Positions 46,620-56,464 of a DNA stretch of 64,000 bases are shown here, piece after piece; position 1 is the first letter of the stretch; the number at the start of each line of letters is the position of its first letter. The notes beneath the pieces were generated by a model. That model was not told where the DNA came from. It made no database searches and saw nothing but the letters and a program-made list of their open reading frames with translations. Location of the stretch: the NCBI RefSeq assembly GCF_001664485.1, contig NZ_CP013633.1, forward strand, positions 1 to 64,000, written 5' to 3'. The translations under genes and the position numbers were made by a program. Origin of the DNA: Rhizobium sp. N324 (GTDB lineage: Bacteria; Pseudomonadota; Alphaproteobacteria; Rhizobiales; Rhizobiaceae).

Positions 46620-47593
46620 CGCTGATCTACATAGCAAGGGGGTCAATCGAGAAGATCGCGGTCGGCGACGTGCTCCTGATACGCAAGGGCGACGTCGTAC
46701 CGGCCGACGGGGCTCTCGTCAGCGAAGTCGCGACGATCGACCAGGCGGTCCTGACCGGAGAGCCCTTAAGGGTGCGCATCGCGAGGGATGGCAACATTTC
46801 AAGTGGCGCTACGAACGAGGGGGACGTGATCGAAATCCGCGTTCTAAGTCGCGCCGAGACAGCACCTATGCCAGAATACCGGAATAGTGAGGCTCGTGGA
46901 AGCATCGAGGCGCTCCAAGGCGAAGCTGATGCGACTGGCCGACCGGTTCTCGGTGTGGTTCTTGTTCGCCACGGTAGTGATTGCAGGCGTCTCGGCGTTC
47001 ATGTCCGGAGACCGTCAAGGATCGTGGCCGTGCTGGTCGTCGCCACGCCCTGTCCGTTGATCCTGGCCGTACCCGTCGCACTTGCGAAGGAGGGCGTTCT
47101 GGTGAAGGATGCGGGACCTCTCGAGGCACTCGTCCAGGCCACCGTGGCGGTGTTCGACAAGACGGGGACGCTCACCGCGGGACAGCCCGAAGTCGGCCAC
47201 ATCGAGGGATCGGAGCATCCTAACAGGATCCTGCGGCTGGCCGCCTCGCTGGACCAGGCGTCGGGCCATGTGGTCGGACGCGCGCTGGTGGACGAGGCGC
47301 ATAGACGTGGGTTGGTAGTGAGCCGCCCATCGGAGGTGACCGAGACCGCGGGATCCGGAATCGTCGATGGCGTGCGCGTTGGCGTCGGAGGAGACGCCTA
47401 TTTCGCAGAGGCGCCGCCGTCCGGGCCTAACGGGTCAGGCAGCGCAATGCGTGTCAAGGTAGTGTTTGACGGCACGCCGGCTGGCACGATCACGCTCGAA
47501 GACCGGCTTCAATACCTTCCGCCAGTCGGCGGGGCATTGCTTCAGGAGGCCATCGACGTCGCGGTCATTCTAAACGCCCTTCGCGCCCTCTAA
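46620..47593 (+). pseudogene. Heavy-metal P-type ATPase remnant
   Basis: Parts of a P1B-type ATPase are joined with losses: IAVGDVLLIRKGDVVPADGA and VLTGEPL (actuator TGE), then the CPx helix VVATPCPLILAVPVALA, the phosphorylation site FDKTGTLTAGQP, and part of the nucleotide-binding domain up to GTITLEDRLQ. The N-terminus, much between the actuator and CPx helix, and the hinge region are gone; the last piece (LLQEAIDVAVILNALRAL) belongs to the C-terminal end. The open frame is long but cannot encode a working pump. Its end overlaps the convergent universal stress protein gene by 4 bp. Confidence 0.8.
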
Positions 47594-48411
47594 TGGGCGA
47601 GAAGCACTAGTAGCTCGGCCTTGACGAGAAGTTCTCGAGTGACGCCGCCGAGGATGAACTCACGAAGCCGCGAATGGCCAAATCCGCCCGCGACCAGAAG
47701 GTCCGCCTTTCGTTCCAGCGCGGCCGATTGGATGGCGCCTGTCGCGGTCTCGCCGCCTGCCTGGATCGATACGTCATCCACGTCGAGTCCCGAATGCTTC
47801 AACGAAGAGATCAGGAGGGCGCGGTTCGCCTCGTCGATCTCCTTGTCGTCGGTGATCGAGATGACCTGCACCTTGATCGCGCGTTCGATGAAGACCCGTG
47901 CGCTGGAAAGGGCGCGCGCTGCGGTGGCGCTGCCGTCCCAGGCGACGGCGATCGTGTCCACACGAGAGTAGACGCTGGTGGCTGGAAATAGCACGAGCGG
48001 ACGGCCGCTTCCGAATAGCAGCGTTTCGGAGAGTTGCCGGGAGAGCTCCGAGGCTTCGACGATGGAAAGGTCGTAGCACTTGGCAATTTCAGAAAAGCGT
48101 TCATAGACGAACGGTTCCCTGACCTCGAATCCGTGGATTCGCACCTCGAAGCCAGTTTCCGAAATAGCGTCGGCGATGTGTCCCCGCAGCGAAGTCCCGC
48201 TGTCCCGGCTATACCGTTCTGCTTGTCCCCGCCATGTCTCGACATCGATAACGGTGGGAAAGGGCGGATGGACCTGGGGGATCCGGACTTGTGGGATACT
48301 GGCGACGAGATGGGCGTCATTCTGCCTAGCGAGGCCGATAGCATTGTCGATTATGGCGAAGGACCTCGCGTCGGGATAGGTCGACAACGGGAGATGGAAC
48401 TGCGGCTTCAT
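47590..48411 (-). CDS. Universal stress protein, tandem UspA domains
   Basis: 273-aa protein with two Usp repeats. The first (about 1-145) is partly degenerate, with the conserved LSIVEASELS and GSGRPLVLFPA end. The second (about 150-273) shows VDTIAVAWDGSATAARALSS, then LLVAGGFGHSRLREFILGGV, a nucleotide-binding G-x-G/S-type loop, and TRELLVKAELLVLLAH. Such genes are often induced under low oxygen. A near-match to a FixK/FNR box lies 57-70 bp upstream. It is an intact gene in a decayed stress cluster, divergent from the PPOX-like gene. Confidence 0.85.
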   Translation of the reverse strand: MKPQFHLPLSTYPDARSFAIIDNAIGLARQNDAHLVASIPQVRIPQVHPPFPTVIDVETWRGQAERYSRDSGTSLRGHIADAISETGFEVRIHGFEVREPFVYERFSEIAKCYDLSIVEASELSRQLSETLLFGSGRPLVLFPATSVYSRVDTIAVAWDGSATAARALSSARVFIERAIKVQVISITDDKEIDEANRALLISSLKHSGLDVDDVSIQAGGETATGAIQSAALERKADLLVAGGFGHSRLREFILGGVTRELLVKAELLVLLAH

Positions 48412-48467
48412 GCTTGCCTCCTGAGGTTAAACTTCCGTCATGATGCATGCCGCTGAGAGAGTTCGCA

Positions 48468-48481
48468 TTGCGCTTGGTCAA
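48468..48481. promoter_or_regulatory. Imperfect FixK/FNR-like box
   Basis: TTGCGCTTGGTCAA differs in one half-site base from TTGA-N6-TCAA. It lies between the divergent universal stress protein and PPOX-like genes. Alone it would be weak evidence, but five exact boxes follow in the same cluster. Confidence 0.4.
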
Positions 48482-48540
48482 GGCCGCGGCGCAATGAAGC
48501 TCCTATAATCGCGCCTTCATCGAAGCTGGAGGACACGGCC

Positions 48541-48995
48541 ATGACGATCAATCTGACCGAGATCAACCCCGGTGAGTGCTACCGCATCCTGGAGAACGAG
48601 CGTTTCGGTCATCTGGCATGCTGCAAGGATGGGCAGCTCTACGTGGCGGCGATCTATTTCGCCTTTTCCATGGCGTCGCCTATAGCTTCACCATGCCCGG
48701 CAAGAAGCTCGACTGGATGCGGGGAACGACAAGGTCTGCCTACACATCGAGCAGCGTTCGAGCGCCGGCGGGTGGACGAGCATCGTCGTCGAAGGCAGGT
48801 TCGAGGAATTTCCTGACAGCGAGGCGCGACAAAGCGAACGGCTCCACGCGTGGTCTTCTCCAAAAGTATTCGGACTGGTGGGAAATCGGCTCTATGAAGC
48901 CCCAGGAGTTCCCCATGCCCGATGGCTCTCCTCATGTCTTCTACGGCATTGCCGTCACGGCCGTGTCGGGACGCAGTGCAGTCAGAACGGAATGA
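48541..48995 (+). pseudogene. PPOX-like flavin-binding protein, frameshifted
   Basis: The start INLTEINPGECYRILENERFGH with LACCKDGQLYVAAIYFAF is the usual start of the pyridoxamine-5'-phosphate-oxidase-related family seen in rhizobial stress clusters. The frame shifts near 48665 (YSFTMPGKKLDWMRG), again near 48735 (SIVVEGRFEEFPDSEARQSE) and again before WWEIGSMKPQEFPMPDGS, which leads to the stop at 48995. At least three frameshifts make it a clear pseudogene. Confidence 0.8.
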
Positions 48996-49159
48996 CCGTC
49001 GATGCTCGAGCCGAACCCGCATCCCACAATCGGAGCACCACATGCCATATCTACGCGGCCTATATCCAAGCGCCACATCTAATTTCACCTCGCACCCGCG
49101 TTTCGCGCGGGCGCTCTGATTCAAGACGAGATCTTTGCCGGTCGGCCGCGGTCACTGCG

Positions 49160-49411
49160 GATTTGACGGCGTCCGCCGCCCGGCGAGGGCTTCGATGCTT
49201 TGAATTTCTGACTCGACTTGCCCGCAGTATCGACCACGGTGATGCGGTCGAGGTTCTTTCGGACTATGTCGAGGGCGAGCTGGAGGAGTATCCTAGAGAG
49301 GTGGCGCGACTGTGTGAGGCCGGGTCACGAACGTTGTCGCACGCCGCCGAAATGTGTCGCGACGTCGCCGCCGGTCAGGCCAACGAGGCTGAAGCGAAGA
49401 CGGTCGTGTGA
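49160..49411 (+). other. Possible fragment of a small helical protein
   Basis: One frame reads FEFLTRLARSIDHGDAVEVL, then YVEGELEEYPREVARLCEAG and HAAEMCRDVAAGQANEAEAK before a stop at 49411. It looks like real coding sequence but has no start codon with a ribosome binding site, and upstream the frame runs into the PPOX pseudogene. Family not recognised. Confidence 0.35.
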
Positions 49412-49421
49412 AGCCCGCGGC

Positions 49422-49783
49422 TCATCGGATGGTTCGCAAGACGAGCACGGAGCATGGTGCGCGCTGCACGACGTGGCCCACGACCGAGGCGAAGACGCGG
49501 TCGAGCACGTCGTCGCGGCGAGAGGCGATCACGGCGAGATCGGCGGCATCTCCTTTGCGATGGCGACGATGAGCTGCGACGGGTTGCCCGCTCGGACGTG
49601 TATAGAAGCAGGAGTCTCGGTCGACCGCGGGGCTTCCGAAAGTCTGGTCTCGGAGGCTCCCATCACCTCAACCGCCCAATCGTTCGGCGAGGCCGACGAG
49701 GGCAGGCCCTCCACCGCGTGAACGAGGTGGAGGCTTCCGTTGGGCGCGATTTGCGCGTGGGCCGTTTCGACGAGGTGGAGCAT
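49422..49783 (-). pseudogene. Second universal stress protein, truncated and frameshifted
   Basis: The minus strand reads GSLHLVHAVEGLPSSASPND, then HVRAGNPSQLIVAIA, then after a frameshift near 49555 DAADLAVIASRRDDVLDRVF and GHVVQRAPCSVLVLRTIR to a stop at 49422-49424. This is the usual Usp end (G-x2-x9-G-S-like loop, then APCSVLV). The N-terminal part is missing or out of frame. Confidence 0.7.
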
Positions 49784-49825
49784 GCGTTGCCGGGATCCTC
49801 GGCCGACGGCGCCGTGGCGAACATG

Positions 49826-50125
49826 TCAGTATATGTCCTTGCCAGACAGGCTAACGAACTCGGTCGTCAGTCCGTCGTCATGCGCTTCCTTGAGAAGCCG
49901 ATCGGCGCTCATGATGTCGAGACACATGGTGCCCGTGAAGGATTGCCGCAGGGCGCAGCAGAAGTGATCTCTCGCCCATGCCTGGCCTCGCGGCGTCGCC
50001 GCCGTCACTTCCCAGCGATCCTCGTCCCGACGTCCGAGAACAAGGTCTGCGGACGTTCGCTCGACGGGAGGAATGGTCGTGGCAGCGTTCGTTTCTGTCT
50101 TGCCGGTCTTTTCTTGTTCGCGCAT
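49826..50125 (-). CDS. Small hypothetical protein, FixK-type promoter
   Basis: 99-aa protein. The start at 50125 (MREQEKTGKTETNAATTI) is chosen because AAAGGAG lies 6 bases before it. The C-terminal part has ACALRQSF-like helices (CCALRQSFTGTMCLDIMSAD; LLKEAHDDGLTTEFVSLSG). Family not recognised. Two FixK/FNR-like boxes lie 68-104 bp upstream, at a spacing usual for activation, so it is likely expressed at low oxygen. Confidence 0.55.
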   Translation of the reverse strand: MREQEKTGKTETNAATTIPPVERTSADLVLGRRDEDRWEVTAATPRGQAWARDHFCCALRQSFTGTMCLDIMSADRLLKEAHDDGLTTEFVSLSGKDIY

Positions 50126-50192
50126 GTCCGTCTCCTTTGGATGAGGTCGTGGCGCTGTGTCCAGGAGCCTATCTGTCCCCGGGCGTTTGTCT

Positions 50193-50206
50193 TTGACGAG
50201 CATCAA
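50193..50206. promoter_or_regulatory. FixK/FNR-like box
   Basis: TTGACGAGCATCAA fits TTGA-N6-TCAA exactly. It lies 68 bp upstream of the 99-aa gene (minus strand), and its centre is 23 bp from that of a second box at 50216-50229. Confidence 0.6.
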
Positions 50207-50215
50207 TCCGGATGT

Positions 50216-50229
50216 TTGACCGGGATCAA
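50216..50229. promoter_or_regulatory. FixK/FNR-like box, second of a tandem
   Basis: TTGACCGGGATCAA fits TTGA-N6-TCAA exactly. It is placed between the divergent 99-aa gene and the alcohol dehydrogenase pseudogene, whose N-terminal codons are missing directly after it. Confidence 0.6.
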
Positions 50230-51144
50230 GCCAAGGTGGGGAAGGTGGCGATACGACTGTGGCCTGCGGCGTCTGCCGGACGGACCTTCACGTCTGCGAA
50301 GGAGACCTCTCCCAGCCAAAGCTTCCTCTCGTTCCAGGGCATGAGATTGTCGGAACCGTGATCGCAACGGGCGAGGGCCTTCCTCGTCGCCTTGTCGGTC
50401 AAAAAGTCGGGGTACCTTGGCTGGGCCACACCTGCGGGCACTGAGCAATTGCCGAGAGGGTCGCGAGAACCTGTGCAACGATCCTGGCTTCACGGGTACA
50501 CCATCGACGGCGGCTTTGCTGCCCATGCGGCGGCCGAGGCGGGCTACGCGTTCGAACTGCCTGAAGATGCGGACCCGGTGGCGACCGCGCCTCTTCTCTG
50601 CGCGGGCCTCATCGGGTGGCGATCCCTGAAGATGGCGGGCGAGGGGAGGACGATCGGCATCTATGGGTTCGGCGCGGCCGCCCACATCCTCGTGCAGGTG
50701 TGCAAGCATCGAGGCCAGAGCGTCTATGCGTTTGTGCGTCCCGGTGACGAGGCCGGACGGAAGTTCGCGCTTGATCTTGGCGCCGTCTGGGCCGGGTTTT
50801 CCGGTGAAAGGCCGCCGGTGCCGCTCGACGCCGCCATCATCTTCGCGCCGGCCGGCGAGCTCGTGCCAATGGCGCTCGACGTGGCGCGGAAGGGCGGAAC
50901 GGTGGTCTGCGGCGGCATCCACATGTCAGACATTCCGAGCATGCCCTATCGTCTGCTCTGGGGCGAGCGGCGGGTCGTCTCGGTGGCGAACTTGACGCGG
51001 AGCGACGGGGCGGAATTCTTCTCGATCGGGAAGGCGGCAGGGGTCAGATGCTTCACCAGCGTCTACCCCCTCGAGCATGCGAACGAGGCTCTCGACGATC
51101 TGCGCGCAGGCCGCGTCTCTGGAGCCGCCGTGATCGTTCCGTAG
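50230..51144 (+). pseudogene. Zinc-dependent alcohol dehydrogenase, truncated and frameshifted
   Basis: The sequence starts inside the protein at the catalytic zinc region: ACGVCRTDLHVCEGDLSQPK, then LVPGHEIVGTVIATGEGL and WLGHTCGH. Two frame changes follow near 50440 and 50490 (CREGRENLCNDPGFTG; YTIDGGFAAHAAAEAGYAF), breaking the structural zinc site. After that a long open frame holds the NAD-binding domain (IGIYGFGAAAHILVQVCKHRG) to the stop at 51144. About 30 N-terminal residues are missing, so the FixK boxes now lie directly before the coding remnant. Confidence 0.8.
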
Positions 51145-51156
51145 CCGATGTTCCCC

Positions 51157-51170
51157 TTGACAAGGATCAA
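51157..51170. promoter_or_regulatory. FixK/FNR-like box upstream of degP-type gene
   Basis: TTGACAAGGATCAA fits TTGA-N6-TCAA exactly. It lies 82 bp before the protease start at 51253, consistent with activation from about -41. Confidence 0.65.
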
Positions 51171-51252
51171 TGCGCTTTGCTTGCGCTACACGGAAGCTTC
51201 TTCGTCAAGACGTCCGCCGACAACCGGCGGCGCTTCCGCAAGGAGATCAGAG

Positions 51253-52608
51253 ATGTCGCGTTCGTTGCTCGCCTTGGCGGCGCTCTTCATCGCAGGTGAG
51301 AGCCTATTGTCGGCTCCAGCCGTTGCAGGCAGCCTGTCGCTCGCGCCGATGCTCCAGCGTGTCGTGCCGAGCGTCGTCAGCATCTCGGTGCAGGGCAGGG
51401 AACTCGACGACGCGGATGCAACGCTTGCTGATCCCTTCTACAGAAAGTTCTTCGGACTACCTGACGACGCTGCGCCGGCAGAGCACAGCTTCCAATCGGC
51501 CGGATCGGGTGTCGTCATCGACGAGGTCCACGGCTACATCGTCACCAACCAGCATGTCATAGCAAGCGCCTCAAAAATCGAGGTGGCGCTCTCCGACGGC
51601 CGACGCTTCCAAGCGAAACTTGTCGGCGCCGATCCCGAGACGGATGTCGCTGTCGTTCAAATTCCACCTGATCATCTTGTTCAAGCCGAGTTTGGAAGCG
51701 CGTCCTTGCTTCACGTCGGCGACGTCGTCGTGGCGATCGGGAATCCCTTCGGCCTGGGCCAGACCGCGACGATGGGCATCGTAAGCGCGCTTGGGCGCCG
51801 TGCCGTGGGATCGGAGGGGTACGAAGGATTCATTCAGACGGACGCGTCGACCAATCCCGGCAATTCGGGCGGCGCGCTTGTAAGCGAGGACGGCGTCGTG
51901 GTCGGGATCAATAGCGCGATCATCGGCCCCGCCGGAGGAAGCATCGGCATCGGTTTTGCGGTCCCAGCCGAGACTGTCGGCATCGTGATGCGGCAGCTCA
52001 TCCTGACCGGCAAGTTGGTACGCGGCGAGGTGGGAATTTTAACGCAGGACCTGACGCCCGGTCTCGCAAAGGCGTTCGGCGTCGATGAAGGGGCGGGCGC
52101 GCTGGTCAGCGAAGTCCTTCCGGGTTCGCCGGCGGCAAATGCAGGAATTCAGCCGGGCGACGTCATTCGGATGGTCGACGGAAGGACGGTGCGCGGCGCG
52201 TCCGACGTTCGAAGGCTTGTGGGATCGCTACCGTTGCAGTCCAAGCCGTCCTTCCAGATCGACCGCGCGAGCCGAAGGATAGAAGCATTTCCCGTGGTGT
52301 CCGACGCACCGGTTGCCGAACCGGCCGCTCCGCGTACCATTCATATCGCCCGCGGCCCTCTCGCCGACGCCGAGATGGCGAACTCTCCCGATGGTCCCGG
52401 CGCCCGCGTCGTCGTCGTCGCCGAGGGTTCGGTCGCGGCACAGGCCGGCCTGCAGCCGGACGACGTTATCGTCGCTCTCGACCAGCAGCCGCTGACGGAC
52501 GTCGGGCAACTCCTCTCAATACTCGTGAAGGAGCATGCCCGTGCTCTCATCACCGTCGTGAGGAACGGCCACCGCCTCTTCGTGGCCGCTGACGTGCAGA
52601 CCCAGTAG
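51253..52608 (+). CDS. DegP/DegQ-type periplasmic serine protease
   Basis: 451-aa HtrA-family protease. Residues 1-25 are a signal peptide (MSRSLLALAALFIAGESLLS, cleavage after AVA). The trypsin-like domain has the triad His101 (VTNQHV), Asp131 (DPETDVAVVQ) and Ser205 (NPGNSGG). Two PDZ domains follow, near 260-350 (GILTQDLTPGLAKAFGVDEG) and near 375-450 (RVVVVAEGSVAAQAGLQPDD). It degrades or refolds misfolded envelope proteins. The start at 51253 is supported by AAGGAG; the upstream extension is rejected. An exact FixK/FNR-like box upstream suggests low-oxygen induction. It is the best-preserved gene of the stress cluster. Confidence 0.9.
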   Translation: MSRSLLALAALFIAGESLLSAPAVAGSLSLAPMLQRVVPSVVSISVQGRELDDADATLADPFYRKFFGLPDDAAPAEHSFQSAGSGVVIDEVHGYIVTNQHVIASASKIEVALSDGRRFQAKLVGADPETDVAVVQIPPDHLVQAEFGSASLLHVGDVVVAIGNPFGLGQTATMGIVSALGRRAVGSEGYEGFIQTDASTNPGNSGGALVSEDGVVVGINSAIIGPAGGSIGIGFAVPAETVGIVMRQLILTGKLVRGEVGILTQDLTPGLAKAFGVDEGAGALVSEVLPGSPAANAGIQPGDVIRMVDGRTVRGASDVRRLVGSLPLQSKPSFQIDRASRRIEAFPVVSDAPVAEPAAPRTIHIARGPLADAEMANSPDGPGARVVVVAEGSVAAQAGLQPDDVIVALDQQPLTDVGQLLSILVKEHARALITVVRNGHRLFVAADVQTQ

Positions 52609-52659
52609 CAGCCCGCAGACCGTGTTCTGTCCGCTGAAATTCCAAGGTCGCTCTGGTGC

Positions 52660-52673
52660 TTGATGAAGATCAA
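52660..52673. promoter_or_regulatory. FixK/FNR-like box upstream of BON gene
   Basis: TTGATGAAGATCAA is the full FNR-type palindrome (TTGAT-N4-ATCAA). It lies 58 bp before the ATG at 52732, which has AAGGAGG upstream. Confidence 0.7.
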
Positions 52674-52731
52674 CGACGAAAATCTGCGGCGCTGTCACGA
52701 TCGGCACGTCGCAAACCTGAAGGAGGTTGTC

Positions 52732-53375
52732 ATGAACGACATTCAACTCAGACAGAACTCGACGAAGTGGAATTCGAGCCCAGCATCGACGCGGCTGATA
52801 TCGGCGTCGCGGTCGATAGCGGGATCGTCACAGTGACTGGTCACGTGCGCACCTACGCGGAGAAAGAAGCCGCAGAGCGCGTGGTTAGTCGCGTCAAGGG
52901 CGTGCGCGGAATAGCTGCCGATATCGAGGTCCGGATTTTCGGGCCGAAGGAAACAGACGACGACGACATCGCCCGGCGAGCTGTCAAAATGCTCGACTGG
53001 AACGTTTCCGTGCCAAAGGATTCGGTGCAGGTGCGGGTCCTCAAAGGGTGGATCACCTTGCGGGGAGAGGTCGAGTGGCAATATCAAAAGAACGCGGCCT
53101 ACGACGCCGTGCGGGATCTCGCCGGCGTAGTAGGGGTGTCCAACCTAGTGGAGCTGAAGCCGCATATTACGGCGGTGGATGTCAAGAAACGCATCGAGGA
53201 TGCTTTCCAGCGCGACGCCGCTCTTGAGGCCGATGCAATCAGAATCGACGTCCAAGGCAGAAAGGTAATCCTCTCCGGCAAGGTGAAGACCTGGTCGGAA
53301 CGGCAGGCGGCGGAGCGCGCTGCATGGTCCGCTCCAGGGATCAGCACTCTCGACGACCGACTGACGGTCGGGTGA
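52732..53375 (+). pseudogene. BON-domain (OsmY-like) protein, frameshift near the start
   Basis: A good AAGGAGG site precedes ATG at 52732 (MNDIQLRQ), but the frame is lost after eight codons: the long frame that carries the protein (LDEVEFEPSIDAADIGVAVD onward) is shifted by one base. It holds three BON repeats: GIVTVTGHVRTYAEKEAAER, then GWITLRGEVEWQYQKNAAYD, then GRKVILSGKVKTWSERQAAE. BON proteins bind membranes and protect the envelope. Apart from the first codons the gene is intact, so the damage is slight. A translation start inside the long frame is possible but has no good ribosome binding site. Confidence 0.75.
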
Positions 53376-54216
53376 TCGAATATCGGGATTGGCTAGACAT
53401 TACTGCTCTGCCCACACTCAGCAGCAAGGGCGCCGCTGAGCGCCCTTCGCATAGAGCCCAATTTCCTTGATCGACTTGCGCGCAGATCTCGTCTTCGGAA
53501 CGAAATTCCGCACCACCCGTTGCAGAGCCCCCGTCGCGAGCACAAGGCGACCATTGTTGTTCTTGGAGAGCGACCTTGGGTGGCGACGTAGGCTGGGATC
53601 TTCCGCGAAGAAAGATATGAGTCCCCGCTACGGCAGCGCGATTGAGGTTCGGGTTTGATTTTTCTAAATTGAAATCCTGCTGTCGAGCAGAATCGCTATT
53701 AGGCCTCGCGGCGAGCAGCAGCCTGAGACGGGTCGACATCTCTGATGCAGTGTACGGCTTCTTCAGCCAGCCGGCGCCCGCTTCGATCTCCTTTTCCGCG
53801 GCATGGGGTTCAGAAAAGCCCGACGTCAGGAGAATTTTCACCCTCGGCCAGCGCTCCCGGACATTCCGGGCCAGTTCGTCGTCGTTCATTCCCGGCATGG
53901 CCACATCACTGAACAGGAGCGCTACGCCATGCCCCGCCTCCAGCTCCTTCAACGCGTCGATCCCGTTCGTAGCTTCGATCACGAAGTAGGCAAGCGTCTG
54001 CAGGCGGCTGACCGTCACTCGGCGAACTCTCGCGTCGTCCTCGACCACCAGGATAGTTTCCGTGCCCCGAGGCGGGGCTTCCTCAGCCCGCTGCTCGTTC
54101 GGATGAGAATCCTTTCCGGCGTCGGCGCGTGGAAGAAAGAGGCGCACCGTCGTCCCTTCGCCAAGTTTGCTGTAGAGCTGCAGGTGCCCTGCGGATCGCT
54201 TTGCGAAACCGTAGAC
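53341..54216 (-). pseudogene. Hybrid histidine kinase, C-terminal part cut by an IS
   Basis: At the IS end the frame reads SVYGFAKRSAGHLQLYSKLG then TTVRLFLPRA, the end of an HATPase domain. A receiver domain follows: TETILVVEDDARVRRVTVSR, LLFSDVAMPGMNDDELA (phospho-acceptor Asp) and ILLTSGFSEPHAAEKEIEAG with LKKPYTASEM. The normal end should be near LRLLLAA, but the stop is lost and the frame runs on to 53341, overlapping the BON gene. The N-terminal sensor and kinase core are absent beyond the IS, so the insertion was joined to a deletion. Confidence 0.8.
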
Positions 54217-54280
54217 TGACCTTGCCCCGTCGAGATAATCCATTTTGAAGTAAGCTCTGGCCCATTGAGAGGACCAGAGA

Positions 54281-54547
54281 ATGAAGCGCAACCGTTTCAC
54301 AGACGAACAGATCATCGGGATTCTGAAGGAGCACGAGGCTGGCACGCCGGTCTTGGAGCTTTGCCGCAAACACGGTGTCAGCGATGCCAGCATCTATAAA
54401 TGGAAAGCGAAGTTCGGCGGCATGGAAGTGTCGGAAGCCAAACGGCTGAAGACGCTGGAGGACGAAAACACAAAGCTGAAGCGGCTTCTGGCAGATGCCA
54501 TGCTCGACAATGCCGCTTTGAAAGACCTTTTGGGAAAGAAGTGGTGA
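54281..54547 (+). CDS. IS3-family transposase orfA
   Basis: 88-aa HTH protein ([20 protein letters not shown], then [20 protein letters not shown]) ending in a leucine zipper ([20 protein letters not shown]). It binds the IS ends. GGGAAAG at 54532-54538, in frame as G-GGA-AAG, fits the X-XXY-YYZ pattern of a -1 slippery site that would give the OrfAB fusion transposase. Confidence 0.85.
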   Translation: MKRNRFTDEQIIGILKEHEAGTPVLELCRKHGVSDASIYKWKAKFGGMEVSEAKRLKTLEDENTKLKRLLADAMLDNAALKDLLGKKW

Positions 54548-55470
54548 CGCCCGCAGCAAAGCGGCGAGCTGTCGCGCATCTGGTTGATCAACATCAGATG
54601 AGCGAACGGCGGGCGTGTAAAGCCATCGGCTATTGTCGGATGACGATCCGTTACGAAACCAGGCGCGGTGACGACCATGACCTTCGCGATCGGATGAAGG
54701 CGCTGGCCCATGAACGCCGCCGCTTTGGCTATCGACGTCTTCATGTGCTGCTCAGACGTGAGGGACATCTTGTGAACCACAAGCGGCTCTTCCGGCTCTA
54801 TCGAGAGGAAAAGCTGGCCGTGCGCAAGCGCGGCGGCCGCAAGCGAGCGATAGGCACACGAGCGCCGATGCTGATCCCGATGGCAGCCAATGATCGCTGG
54901 TCGTTGGACTTCGTGTCGGATCAGTTCACCGATGGGCGCAGGTTCCGAGTGCTGACCGTGGTCGATGATTGCACCAGGGAGTGCCTGGCGCTCGTCGCCG
55001 ATACGTCCCTTTCCGGCCTGCGGGTTGCTCGTGAGTTGGACCGGATCATCGAGGGGCGAGGCAAACCGAAGATGATCGTCAGCGACAATGGCAGTGAGTT
55101 CACCAGCAACGCGATCCTGCAATGGACGGATCGGACCAAGGTGGAATGGCACTACATCGCGCCCGGCAAGCCGATCCAGAACGCCTTCATCGAAAGCTTC
55201 AATGGGCGGCTGCGAGACGAGTTCCTGAATGAAACGCTCTTCTCGTCACTGGCGTATGCTCGGTCAGCGCTTTCAAACTGGTGCAGCGATTACAACGATC
55301 ATCGACCGCATTCCGGCCTCGGCTGGCTGACACCGGCCGAGTTCGCCCAGACCATCAACCCGCGACGTGATGCGGTGCTGCGCAGCCGGAATGGCTCCGC
55401 ACCGCAACCCGCCGCTACCGCCGCAAATACAGCAACCCAAAACCGTCGGAGCGAACTCAAAACTGGATAA
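54544..55470 (+). CDS. IS3-family transposase orfB (DDE integrase)
   Basis: About 308 aa from GTG at 54544 (54541 is also possible), overlapping the end of orfA. It has the HTH_21 part ([20 protein letters not shown]) and the rve integrase core with catalytic Asp in [10 protein letters not shown], Asp in [16 protein letters not shown] and Glu in [18 protein letters not shown], spaced 35 residues as DD(35)E. It is open throughout, so the element may be active. It is normally made as a fusion with OrfA by -1 frameshifting. Confidence 0.85.
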   Translation: MTPAAKRRAVAHLVDQHQMSERRACKAIGYCRMTIRYETRRGDDHDLRDRMKALAHERRRFGYRRLHVLLRREGHLVNHKRLFRLYREEKLAVRKRGGRKRAIGTRAPMLIPMAANDRWSLDFVSDQFTDGRRFRVLTVVDDCTRECLALVADTSLSGLRVARELDRIIEGRGKPKMIVSDNGSEFTSNAILQWTDRTKVEWHYIAPGKPIQNAFIESFNGRLRDEFLNETLFSSLAYARSALSNWCSDYNDHRPHSGLGWLTPAEFAQTINPRRDAVLRSRNGSAPQPAATAANTATQNRRSELKTG

Positions 55471-55498
55471 AACTTGGGGGCAAGGTCATCGGAGTCGA

Positions 55499-56464
55499 TC
55501 TTGCAACAGAGCCCTTGCAGGCGGGCACCTCAAAGCAGACAGGAGCTGCGATGGAGGACAAGGCTTCGCAGGTTCTATCGAGCACGAAATACAGCACTGC
55601 TACCAAGCAGTTGGCAGGATCCGTGCTCTCACAATCCAACAAAAAGCGCTGATGAACGAACAAGAACTTTCGAACCAGTTTCTGTTGTTTTTCCCGGGCT
55701 TCTCGTCAACCAGTCTTATTCCGTTTCCTGCCACCTTAACTCATCATCTTCCGGAAAAGCGGCAGTTGGTTGCGAACATCCAGTGCCTCGGTCGGTGGAC
55801 TCCGCTGAAGCGCCTATTTGAAGTCACTCTGCCCCAGATACGCTTCAATGCAGCTAGGAATGGGAAGCGATGAGCAAAGTGCGTAGGAGATCAAAGTTTC
55901 CCACTCCTTGTGGCCTGCCGAGGTCGGCGATCGATGACAGGCGTAATCGAGAGACACTGGCCTCCGAGACATCAATGCCGCTTGGGGGAGACGTATCTGA
56001 CAACGTTGGTTGTAAATCCGCTTTTGTTTGCCGATGCACATTCAGTGCCATGGCTGGATCGCATGGTTCAGATACACGCAGATAGACATCGCGACCGATC
56101 GCGCGCGTGCCCGGCCTCGCCGAAAAGGTGCCAGATGTGACGGCAGCCTTGCATGCAAAGCTCGACGAGCACCGGGCGTTCGTGCGGGAGCGTGGAGAAG
56201 ACTTGCCGGAAATCCAGAATTGGCGCTGGGCACGCTCCTCCTAGTGCGACAGATGACCGGATTGGGTAGCGACTACCACCAGCCATACTGCCGCAGCTAC
56301 GCCGGCACGCAGGAGAAAGGATTCGAGTGCGAGGTGGCAACCTCGCCTTCGACTTGGGGTGTCCCACGGCAATCGCAGCCTTTGCAGCGTCAGCTACCTG
56401 TTTCGAGCCCTGTTCGTGCTGCAAACGATGCGATCTTAAAACGTCCTGGAGAATGATCGCCGGG
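55499..56464. other. No recognisable gene
   Basis: Nearly 1 kb between the IS right end and the PKS gene stop holds only short, overlapping frames on both strands without signatures. It may be degraded DNA brought next to the IS by the deletion. Confidence 0.45.

Larger units (their letters stand above)
54217..55498 (+). mobile_element. IS3-family insertion sequence (IS407-like), 1282 bp
   Basis: The ends are inverted repeats: TGACCTTGCCCC at 54217-54228 and its complement GGGGCAAGGTCA at 55487-55498. Inside are orfA and orfB in the -1 relation typical of IS3 elements. The 4-base flanks differ (AGAC on the left, TCGG on the right), so there is no target duplication; the hybrid kinase on the left does not continue on the right. 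A deletion next to the IS after insertion explains both. It is the only intact IS in the window. Confidence 0.85.

Noticed and set aside
54217..54393. Apparent start of the hybrid kinase frame inside the IS
   Set aside because: The first residues are antisense to IS3 orfA; kinase homology begins only at the IS boundary.
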